A stretch of 54,604 nt of DNA, from the NCBI GenBank assembly GCA_964407665.1, contig CAYOWK010000028.1, forward strand, positions 1-54,604, read 5' to 3'. The position numbers and the translations under genes are program-made. The stretch comes from CAYOWK01 sp964407665. Lineage in GTDB: Bacteria; Pseudomonadota; Alphaproteobacteria; Caulobacterales; Hyphomonadaceae. Of this stretch, positions 7,462 through 14,657 are shown piece by piece; position 1 is the stretch's first letter; the number at the start of each line of letters is the position of its first letter. A model generated the notes under the pieces. That model saw nothing but the letters and a program-made list of their open reading frames with translations, had not been told where the DNA came from and did no database searches.

Positions 7462-9258
7462 ATGAACCTGCTCGACCGCATCGTCAGCGACATCAAGTAC
7501 GTGCGCGGCTTCCAGAAGCTCGTGGCGGTCAGCTCCGAGCTGACGTCGGACAGCGAGTTCATGCTGGGCGATTTCATCGAGCAGCAGGTCGACCAGTACG
7601 CCTCCAAGCCCTTCATCGTGTTCGAGGGGCAGGAGCTGAGCTATGCGGCGTTCGACCGGCGCGCCAACCAGTTCGCACACTGGGGCCTTTCCGTCGGTCT
7701 GCGTCCTGGCGACAGCGTTGCGCTCTTCATGGGCAACAAGCCGGACTACATCGCCTTCTGGGCCGGCATGGCCAAAATTGCCGTGCGGACGGCGCTGATC
7801 AACTACAACCTGACGGGCCCCGGTCTGGCGCACTGCATCGGCGTCGCGAAGGCGCGGGCGCTGGTCATGGATCCGGATCTCTCGCCGGCGTACGACGCGG
7901 CCCGCCCGGACATCCGGCTTGACCTTGGCGCCTGGACGCTGGGCGCCGGCCCCGCCTCCGAGCATTCGCATGCGCTGGAGCCTGTCCTGCCGTCGATGTC
8001 GGACTCCCGCCCCGATCGCACCCACCGGGCCGGCCTCAAGATCACGGAAATCGCGCTCTACATCTACACGTCCGGAACCACCGGTCTGCCGAAGGCGGCG
8101 AAGATCACCAACATGCGCGCGCAGGGCCTGATGAAGGTGTTCGTGCCCGCCGTGGGCGTGACCGAGGACGACCGTATCTTCCTCACCCTGCCGCTCTATC
8201 ACGCGACAGGCGGCATGTGCGGGGTCGGCTGCGCGATTTCCGCCGGCGCCACGTTGCTGCTGCAGCGCAAGTTCTCGGCGTCCCATTTCTGGGAGGGGGC
8301 GATCGCGACCCAGGCGACCATGCTGGTCTATATCGGCGAACTTGGCCGCTACCTCATGAACCTGCCGCCCTCAACGCTCGAGAAGAGCCACTCCATCGTG
8401 AAGGGCTTCGGCAACGGCCTGCGCGCCGACGTGTGGGCCGAGTTCGTGGAACGGACGGGCGTGAAGCGGCTGGTCGAGTTCTACGGCTCGACCGAAGGCA
8501 ATGTGAACTTCTTCAACCTCGACGGGCGGATCGGCGCCGTGGGCCGCATCCCGCCCATCCTGCGCAAGAAGCTGAAGGCTCGCCTGCTGAAGTTCGATGT
8601 CAATTCGGAGGAGCCCGTGCGCGGCCCTGACGGCCTCTGCATCGAGGCGGCCATCGACGAGCCGGGTGAGGCTGTGGGCCCGATCTCAGCCGAGCCCCGC
8701 GAACGGTTCGATGGCTATAACGACGAGGCCCAGACGAAGAAGAAGATCCTGCGCGATGTTTTTGCCAGGGGCGACATATGGTTCCGCACCGGCGACCTGA
8801 TGCGCATGGACAGGGACGGCTATGTCTATTTTGTCGACCGGGTCGGCGACACCTTCCGGTGGAAATCCGAGAACGTCTCGACCGGCGAAGTCGAGCTGGC
8901 GCTGAGCGCGATGCCGGGCGTCAAGCACGCGGTCGTCTACGGCGTCGCTGTCCCCGGCCAGGAAGGGCGCGCAGGCATGGCCGCCCTGACAGCTCCCGAG
9001 GGTATGGACTTCACGGCCCTCTACGCCCATCTGGCGCGAAGCCTCCCCGCTTTCGCGCGCCCCGTCTTCATCCGCCTGCAGCCGGAGGTCGAGACGACCG
9101 GCACGTTCAAGTACCGCAAGGTGGAGCTGGTGCAGCAGGGCTTCGATCCGAAGCGCTCGGAAGACCCGGTCTTTGTCGCCGACAACGAACACGCGACTTA
9201 CGTTGCGATCGACGAGGACATCCTCGGCCACATCGAAAGCGGCTATCTCCGCCTGTAG
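7462..9258 (+). CDS. Long-chain acyl-CoA synthetase, FATP-like
   Basis: This 598-residue AMP-forming enzyme activates fatty acids to acyl-CoA by way of an acyl-adenylate. The adenylate-forming P-loop YIYTSGTTGLPKAAKITN lies at about residues 197-214, followed by EFYGSTEGN and the C-terminal hinge region YVYFVDRVGDTFRWKSENVS. This wording matches the very-long-chain/FATP subgroup rather than classical FadD. Start ATG 7462 follows GAGGG. It is convergent with the AsmA-family gene, 6 bp away. Chain-length preference cannot be read from sequence. Confidence 0.92.
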   Translation: MNLLDRIVSDIKYVRGFQKLVAVSSELTSDSEFMLGDFIEQQVDQYASKPFIVFEGQELSYAAFDRRANQFAHWGLSVGLRPGDSVALFMGNKPDYIAFWAGMAKIAVRTALINYNLTGPGLAHCIGVAKARALVMDPDLSPAYDAARPDIRLDLGAWTLGAGPASEHSHALEPVLPSMSDSRPDRTHRAGLKITEIALYIYTSGTTGLPKAAKITNMRAQGLMKVFVPAVGVTEDDRIFLTLPLYHATGGMCGVGCAISAGATLLLQRKFSASHFWEGAIATQATMLVYIGELGRYLMNLPPSTLEKSHSIVKGFGNGLRADVWAEFVERTGVKRLVEFYGSTEGNVNFFNLDGRIGAVGRIPPILRKKLKARLLKFDVNSEEPVRGPDGLCIEAAIDEPGEAVGPISAEPRERFDGYNDEAQTKKKILRDVFARGDIWFRTGDLMRMDRDGYVYFVDRVGDTFRWKSENVSTGEVELALSAMPGVKHAVVYGVAVPGQEGRAGMAALTAPEGMDFTALYAHLARSLPAFARPVFIRLQPEVETTGTFKYRKVELVQQGFDPKRSEDPVFVADNEHATYVAIDEDILGHIESGYLRL

Positions 9259-9264
9259 CCGCGC

Positions 9265-11184
9265 TCAGCCCGGACGGACAACGCGGTTGGCGTCGAGCGG
9301 GCTGGGCTCGGCCGCGCCATTGCGGTTTGCGGTGCGCGCCTCGGCCAGCAGCGAGCGGCATGGGGCATCGTCGCCATCGCCGGTCTCGACGAAGGGAAGT
9401 GCGCCGAGAGGTCCGGCGATCGAAGACAGCAGGACCATCAGACCCGCCTGCACAAGCGTGTCGCTGTCGAGGAGATCCACGGACGGACGCCGCAACGTTC
9501 CGCCGATGCCGATGTCGCCGGATAGATTGCCGAACGAGACATCCTTCGGGCGCGTCTTGACCTTCATGTCGATCCGCTCCGACTTCAGGCTGAAGCCGCC
9601 GGTGATGTTGATGAGGCTGTCGCTCGTGTCGATGATGCCCGGGGAGAGGCTGGCCTCGCCGTTCTTCAGCGCGAAATTGGCGACGGCGCATCGCGTTTCG
9701 AAATAGTCCGGGTTCTTGAGGCCGCCTCCGAAATAGGAGAGCAGCGCCTCGCCGATGTCGAGCCCTGCGCCCTCGACGGCGATTTTTGCAAGCCGTGCGT
9801 TGGGCGACCATAGACCCACTTCGCCTGTCGCCGAGGCGAACGCCTCGCGGAAACCCGAGCCGTCCATCTTCAGCGCGAACGCTCCGGACAGATCGCCATC
9901 CACAAACCGCGTGGTCACGAAGCGGCTGACAGGAACGCCCTTGAGTTCGCCGGACGCCTCCGTGTGCGCGGGGTCCTGCCGCGCGTTGACCGTGGCCTTT
10001 GCCGTGAGGCCGCCTTTGCCGGAGCCGAGGGTGAGCGTCGAGAAGGTCAGCAACCGATCGTCGAGGTCTCCCATGATCTCCACGGAATCGATGCCGAACG
10101 GAGCGTCGACAACCTTCTGCGCAGAGACCGTGAATCTGGCATCGACCGCAGCCAGACGGCGCAGGTCGATCCGGGCGTCAGGGATGAGCCGGGCGCTACG
10201 ATCGTAGGCGGTCTTCGTATCGCGCTGCTTCTGGTTTGTGGTTTCGCCCTTGCCGGCGCCAGTCGGGATGCCGAACACGACACCCAGATCGTCGAAGTCC
10301 AGAGAGGCGAACGTCAGGTTGGCGTCGACAAACGGCCGCTCGGACCGCAGTTCGACAACGGTCGTGCCTGTGACTTCGCTGTCTCCGATCCGCCCGGCGA
10401 TGTCCGTGAACGACCAGGACTTCCGGCGCACCGTCAGGTCGCCGGAGACATCGAAGGGCGGCGTATCCGGCGACGTCACACCGGCATATTCTGCAAGCGC
10501 CGCAGCGTTCTCGCCCCGCGCCGTCACATGTCCGGTCAGCGTCGCGCCGCGTCCCGCAAGACCGTCGAACGTCAGCCGCGATGCGCCGGCGGTGGCTTCG
10601 GCCTGCACCGTCCCTTTCGACAGCGATCCGGAAGCAGACACCAGAACGATTGTGCGGACCGTCCCGCGCCGGACGAATGACAGGTTGATATCCTTGAGGT
10701 CAATCCGGTCGACGATGGCCTGGGGCTCGAACGAACCAGACTTGCCGCCAGACGACGGGATGGCGAAGCCGCCGCTGCGCGCAGCGAAGAGGTCAAGCCA
10801 CGGCACGCCCGGCAGCAAGCCGAGAAGGTTCACCTTGAGCGCCATCTCCTCGGCGCTGGCGCGCTCCGGCCAGTCGAGGCCGCGCACGTCGAATGTGGTC
10901 GAGAACACGTGGCGCAGGCGCGCTGAAGCGACATTCGCCGATTTGGCCGCGAAGGTGTGGAGGCCCCAGTTGGCGAGCGGGGTTGCGATCCGTGGATTGG
11001 TCAGCGCCAGCAGGACCAGAAACCACGCAATGATCAGGGCCAGGACGGTCCAGCTCGCTATCGTCACAACCCGCCGCGATGGCCGCGCAAGGGCGCCCAG
11101 CCCGGCCGCCCGGATGCGCGCGTGGTCTCTCGCCAGCTGGAGGCGACCGCGCCAGCGCGCCTTGAACTCTTCGGAAACCGGCAT
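9265..11184 (-). CDS. AsmA family outer-membrane/envelope protein
   Basis: The 639-residue protein has a short cytoplasmic N-terminus, one membrane helix at about residues 40-62 (IASWTVLALIIAWFLVLLAL) and a long periplasmic beta-rich body typical of the AsmA family: repeated short strands, FDVSGDLTVRRKSWSFTDIA, and the C-terminal pattern ISGSL-like INITGGFSLKSERIDMKVKT followed by IGIGGTLRRPSVDLL. AsmA-like proteins are linked to phospholipid transport and outer-membrane homeostasis. It ends 6 bp from the convergent acyl-CoA synthetase, which suggests a lipid theme but not necessarily a shared pathway. Confidence 0.87.
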   Translation of the reverse strand: MPVSEEFKARWRGRLQLARDHARIRAAGLGALARPSRRVVTIASWTVLALIIAWFLVLLALTNPRIATPLANWGLHTFAAKSANVASARLRHVFSTTFDVRGLDWPERASAEEMALKVNLLGLLPGVPWLDLFAARSGGFAIPSSGGKSGSFEPQAIVDRIDLKDINLSFVRRGTVRTIVLVSASGSLSKGTVQAEATAGASRLTFDGLAGRGATLTGHVTARGENAAALAEYAGVTSPDTPPFDVSGDLTVRRKSWSFTDIAGRIGDSEVTGTTVVELRSERPFVDANLTFASLDFDDLGVVFGIPTGAGKGETTNQKQRDTKTAYDRSARLIPDARIDLRRLAAVDARFTVSAQKVVDAPFGIDSVEIMGDLDDRLLTFSTLTLGSGKGGLTAKATVNARQDPAHTEASGELKGVPVSRFVTTRFVDGDLSGAFALKMDGSGFREAFASATGEVGLWSPNARLAKIAVEGAGLDIGEALLSYFGGGLKNPDYFETRCAVANFALKNGEASLSPGIIDTSDSLINITGGFSLKSERIDMKVKTRPKDVSFGNLSGDIGIGGTLRRPSVDLLDSDTLVQAGLMVLLSSIAGPLGALPFVETGDGDDAPCRSLLAEARTANRNGAAEPSPLDANRVVRPG

Positions 11185-11246
11185 GTCGGACTACTTCTGC
11201 TGAACGGGACCTACTCCGCGCCCGCCGCATTGGTTCCGCCCATGCA

Positions 11247-11273
11247 GACGCAGCGGCAGTAGACCGCTGCGTC
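11247..11273 (-). terminator. Hairpin between PcfJ-like gene and AsmA gene
   Basis: A 10-bp perfect stem (GACGCAGCGG with CCGCTGCGTC) closes a 7-nt loop in the 94-bp gap, just after the stop of the PcfJ-like gene. There is no U-tract, so termination strength is uncertain. Confidence 0.5.
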
Positions 11274-11278
11274 CGCTG

Positions 11279-12328
11279 TCACGACCACAGGTCGCCGAGT
11301 TCGAGCCGTTCCAGCAGGGTATCCCCCGCCGGACGCCGAACTGGTCCGCCATAGCAGTAGTCATCGAGGCGGTTGCGGAGGGCCTGGACTGACGGACCGG
11401 TGCGGACCGCAGCGTGTGCAAGAACACGCACCAGTTCGCGCAGGGCAGGCTCGGCCAGCTCGACGTTGTCGGCCAGCTTGGCTTCGGCCAGACGCCAGCC
11501 CGCGACATCCCAGCTCAGGGCGATCGCAGCCGCCGGATCGCGCCGCCAGAGATAAACCGCAAGACGGCCCTCGGCGACACGCTGGGCGTGATCCTCAAGG
11601 CAGTTGCGGAACTCGCGCGCCGCCCGTTCCAGATCGCGGCGGTGAAGCACGCGTGCAAACTCCGCTCCCAGACGGGGAGGGGGTGTTGCAGGCGTGAAGG
11701 CATCCGGCGTCAGGTCCTCCTGCGCCCGGCGGAACACCGCGGCCTGACCGCCGCCAGCACTCCACCGGCGGGCGAGACGCGCCTCGGCTCCCGCCTCCCG
11801 CATCCCGATAGCGAGCCGGAAGGCAAAGGCGAGGTCGTGCGCAGCTCCCACATCCGGCAGGCTGTCGACGATGGCGTGAAAGCGCAGCGCCGGCGGCAGC
11901 GCCGCGAGAACCGCGAACTTCTCCGGACGGATCTCGGCAACGTGGCGCAGGGCCTCGTTGCCGCGCGCCTCCCCGAAGAGGTCGAGGAAGACCGCATAGT
12001 CCGCTCGGCGCCAGAGGCGCTCGCCCGCCTTGCCGAGGGCTTTCATCAGACCGGGCGCCATGGTCCCCGCCAGCATCTCGGCGACGGCCGCATCGCGTCC
12101 AAAGACGATCAGGCGGCGCAGCTCGAAGTCCGGCAGATGGCGGCGGCCAAGCCCGGCAAGGCTGATGGCCAGCGCATGGCGGCGAGCTGCCGGCAGCGCA
12201 AAGAACTCCGCATGGGGCGGACGCCACATCTGCGCAATCACGGCGGCGTACTCGCCCGCGATGAACGTCAGAAGCGGCGTGGGTGCGCCTGCCTTTGCAG
12301 CGGCGCGTGTGATCATGGTCGCAACCAT
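11279..12328 (-). CDS. PcfJ-like domain protein
   Basis: The 349-residue protein is basic and Ala/Arg-rich. Its C-terminal third carries the PcfJ-like pattern: FRNCLEDHAQRVAEGRLAVY, then IALSWDVAGWRLAEAKLADN (Asn-Cys-Leu, then Gly-Trp and a terminal Asn). PcfJ-like proteins occur on conjugative plasmids and in chromosomes and have no settled function. I chose ATG 12328, which follows AGAAGG; a longer GTG reading from 12370 would run through the palindrome at 12349-12366. Nothing else here suggests a mobile element. Confidence 0.6.
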   Translation of the reverse strand: MVATMITRAAAKAGAPTPLLTFIAGEYAAVIAQMWRPPHAEFFALPAARRHALAISLAGLGRRHLPDFELRRLIVFGRDAAVAEMLAGTMAPGLMKALGKAGERLWRRADYAVFLDLFGEARGNEALRHVAEIRPEKFAVLAALPPALRFHAIVDSLPDVGAAHDLAFAFRLAIGMREAGAEARLARRWSAGGGQAAVFRRAQEDLTPDAFTPATPPPRLGAEFARVLHRRDLERAAREFRNCLEDHAQRVAEGRLAVYLWRRDPAAAIALSWDVAGWRLAEAKLADNVELAEPALRELVRVLAHAAVRTGPSVQALRNRLDDYCYGGPVRRPAGDTLLERLELGDLWS

Positions 12329-12668
12329 GGCGCAATACCTTCTCGATGCTGGATCGAACGATCCAGTCACGCATCCTTCCGGCAGGGCGGAAGGTCACAT
12401 CCGATTGTCGAAGGTCAGGCGCGTCCGGGCGAAAGCACGGGGCGCGTGACGGCCCCTGCTAGGAGGGGCGAACTGTGCAAATTCAGTCGCCGCATCATCG
12501 GCTCCGGTCTGGAGAGTGGGGACGATCCCCGCGCCTGTTGTCAGGCGTGCGGCTGTCTGCCGCGGAATTCGGGCGGGATTTTGGCAATCGGGCATGGCGC
12601 GCTGAATTTCCTTCTTCGGCGGCGGCCGCTGCCGGTGCTATCGGGATGAGCAGAGAGAAGGACAGTCC
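12329..12668. other. Divergent intergenic region, no gene seen
   Basis: These 340 bases lie between the PcfJ-like gene (minus) and the Gmad2 lipoprotein gene (plus). They should hold both promoters. I see no supported ORF or RNA; one palindrome is listed separately. Confidence 0.55.
12349..12366. repeat. 18-bp inverted repeat upstream of PcfJ-like gene
   Basis: CTGGATCG-AA-CGATCCAG is a perfect palindrome, 21 bases upstream of the proposed start at 12328. It could be an operator or a leader hairpin. Confidence 0.55.
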
Positions 12669-13154
12669 ATGATCCGCACCCCGTTCGCCATCGCCGCCGT
12701 CGCGTTCCTGGTAGCCGCATGTTCGCCGGAGACGCCTGTCGCCGATGCTCCCTCCAGTGCACCGCCTGCCGCCGAGGCCCCGGCCGCCGTGGAGGCTCCG
12801 GCGCCGGTCGTTGACACGCTGTCGGTCTCCAACATCGCCGCCGGGGACCGCGTCACCAGCCCGCTCCGTGTCGAGGGCGTCGCGCCCAACAACTGGTTCT
12901 TTGAGGCTGTTCTCCCCGCAACCTTGCTGGTGAACGGACAGGTCGTGGCTGAAGCGCCTGCCCAGGCCCAGACGGACTGGATGGCCGAAGGCCCTGTGAC
13001 GTTCGTGGCGGAACTCGTCTTTACGGTCGATCGCGATACCCCGGCCGAACTGGTGCTCGCCGAGGACATGCCGGGCCAGGACGCAAACGGCGTTGATCTG
13101 CCTGCGCGCGAGGTGCGCCTTCCGGTGACCCTCGTGCCCGCCGGCCAGCCCTGA
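12669..13154 (+). CDS. Lipoprotein with Gmad2-like immunoglobulin domain
   Basis: The 161-residue protein has a lipoprotein signal (AVAFLVAACS, Cys at residue 18), an Ala/Pro-rich linker to about residue 45, and a Gmad2-like domain: SPLRVEGVAPNNWFFEAVLP, then TDWMAEGPVTFVAELVF. Gmad2 domains are found in Gram-positive and Gram-negative surface proteins, probably for binding. The SelO gene starts 2 nt after its stop, so the two form an operon. A functional link between them is not evident. Confidence 0.82.
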   Translation: MIRTPFAIAAVAFLVAACSPETPVADAPSSAPPAAEAPAAVEAPAPVVDTLSVSNIAAGDRVTSPLRVEGVAPNNWFFEAVLPATLLVNGQVVAEAPAQAQTDWMAEGPVTFVAELVFTVDRDTPAELVLAEDMPGQDANGVDLPAREVRLPVTLVPAGQP

Positions 13155-13156
13155 TC

Positions 13157-14584
13157 GTGGCGGCCTACCGTCCCGAGCGCGCGATCCTCGAACTCGACAG
13201 CCGTTTCCATGCGGCGGTCGAGCCGGCGGATTTTCCGAAGTCTGTTCTCCGCTATCGCAACCCGAGGTGGGCGGAGGAGGTTGGACTGGGCGATCTCTCC
13301 CACGAGGCATGGCTGAGCCATTTCGCTCGGTTCGAGCCGCTGGACGGATCGCTCCCGCAGCCGCTGGCGCTTGGCTATCACGGTCACCAGTTCGGTGTTT
13401 ACAACCCGCAGATCGGGGACGGCCGCGGCTTCCTGTTCGCGCAGCTGCGAGACCAGCCCGGACGTCTGCTCGATCTTGGAACGAAGGGCTCCGGCCAGAC
13501 GCCGTGGTCGCGGCAGGGCGATGGGCGGCTGACGCTGAAGGGCGGGGTGCGGGAGGTGCTGGCCGCCGCCATGCTGGAGTCGCTCGGGGTCTACACCTCG
13601 AAGGCGTTCTCGCTTGTCGAGACGGGTGAAGAACTCTACCGGGGCGATGAGCCCAGCCCGACGCGTTCGTCCGTGCTCGTCCGGCTGTCGCACAGCCACA
13701 TCCGGTTTGGCGCGTTCCAGCGAATGGCCCACGGCCGCGACGCGGACGGGATGGCCGAGCTGGTCGCCTACTGTATTCGCCACTTCCATCCGGTGGCGGA
13801 GGCTGGCGATACGGCGGAGGCGGCTGTGAACCTGTTCCGGGCGATCATCCGCGAGAGCGCGAGACTTGCAGCGTCCTGGATGTCAGCCGGCTTCGTGCAT
13901 GGCGTCCTCAACACGGACAACATGGTGGTGACGGGCGAAAGCTTCGACTATGGCCCGTGGCGGTTCCTGCCGGTCTCCGATCCCAATTTTGTCGCCGCCT
14001 ATTTCGATCATCAGGGGCTCTACCGCTTCGGACGCCAGCCCGTCGCCGTGGGCTGGAACCTCGCCCAGCTTGGCTCCGCCCTGACGCTCGTCGCGCCGCT
14101 TGAAGCGTTGCAGGGCGAGCTTGAAGCCTTCGACGGCGTCTACAGGGACGCGTTCCGGAGCGCTGTTTTTGCGAGGCTGGGTCTGCAGCCCGGGCCCTCG
14201 GAGGCCGAGGATCTTGAGGCGATCCAGTCGTTCTACGGCTGGATGGGATCGAGCCAGGCCTCATGGCCGCAGGCGTTCTTCGACTGGTTCGGCGGCGCCG
14301 CAAGCCGGGACAGGGCGATGCGGTCGCCGCAGGCCAGCCTCTATCGCGATTCGGCTTTCGCCACAGTATCGGCAGGTCTATTGTCCCGGTCTCCCGACCG
14401 GCCAGAGCGGCTTTCGGCAGATTTCTTCGGAAGAGACTCACCGCCCACCCTGCTGATCGACGATGTCGAAGCGATGTGGTCGAAGATTGAGGCCGACGAC
14501 AACTGGTCCGAATTCACCCGAATACTTGGGGAAATCGAGGAACAGCGGCTGGCGCTTCGGCTGTATCCGCCGGGCGCCTCGTAA
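13157..14584 (+). CDS. selO: Protein adenylyltransferase SelO (YdiU)
   Basis: SelO is a pseudokinase-fold enzyme that transfers AMP from ATP to Ser, Thr or Tyr of other proteins, in connection with redox stress. The 475-residue product shows the family signatures GYHGHQFGVYNPQIGDGRGF, LLDLGTKGSGQTPWSRQGDG, VRLSHSHIRFGAFQ, and the catalytic/metal loop GFVHGVLNTDNMVVTG followed by FDYGPWRFLP. It starts at GTG 13157 directly after the Gmad2 lipoprotein gene. The C-terminus ends LRLYPPGAS and lacks the terminal cysteine that forms a regulatory disulfide in E. coli SelO, so redox control may differ. Confidence 0.93.
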   Translation: MAAYRPERAILELDSRFHAAVEPADFPKSVLRYRNPRWAEEVGLGDLSHEAWLSHFARFEPLDGSLPQPLALGYHGHQFGVYNPQIGDGRGFLFAQLRDQPGRLLDLGTKGSGQTPWSRQGDGRLTLKGGVREVLAAAMLESLGVYTSKAFSLVETGEELYRGDEPSPTRSSVLVRLSHSHIRFGAFQRMAHGRDADGMAELVAYCIRHFHPVAEAGDTAEAAVNLFRAIIRESARLAASWMSAGFVHGVLNTDNMVVTGESFDYGPWRFLPVSDPNFVAAYFDHQGLYRFGRQPVAVGWNLAQLGSALTLVAPLEALQGELEAFDGVYRDAFRSAVFARLGLQPGPSEAEDLEAIQSFYGWMGSSQASWPQAFFDWFGGAASRDRAMRSPQASLYRDSAFATVSAGLLSRSPDRPERLSADFFGRDSPPTLLIDDVEAMWSKIEADDNWSEFTRILGEIEEQRLALRLYPPGAS

Positions 14585-14657
14585 CGGGCCTGATCCTTTC
14601 CAGCTTTTTAACCGTTCCGGCCTGAAATGCGACAAGCCAGAGAGTTTGCCGCGACCC

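Noticed and set aside
7408..8286. Minus-strand frame opposite the acyl-CoA synthetase
   Set aside because: Antisense shadow of a well-supported gene; no start signal or known motif.
14463..14657. N-terminal extension of the hybrid kinase (65 more residues)
   Set aside because: The extra frame overlaps the 3' end of selO and has no PAS or other features; ATG 14658 gives a sensible N-terminus.
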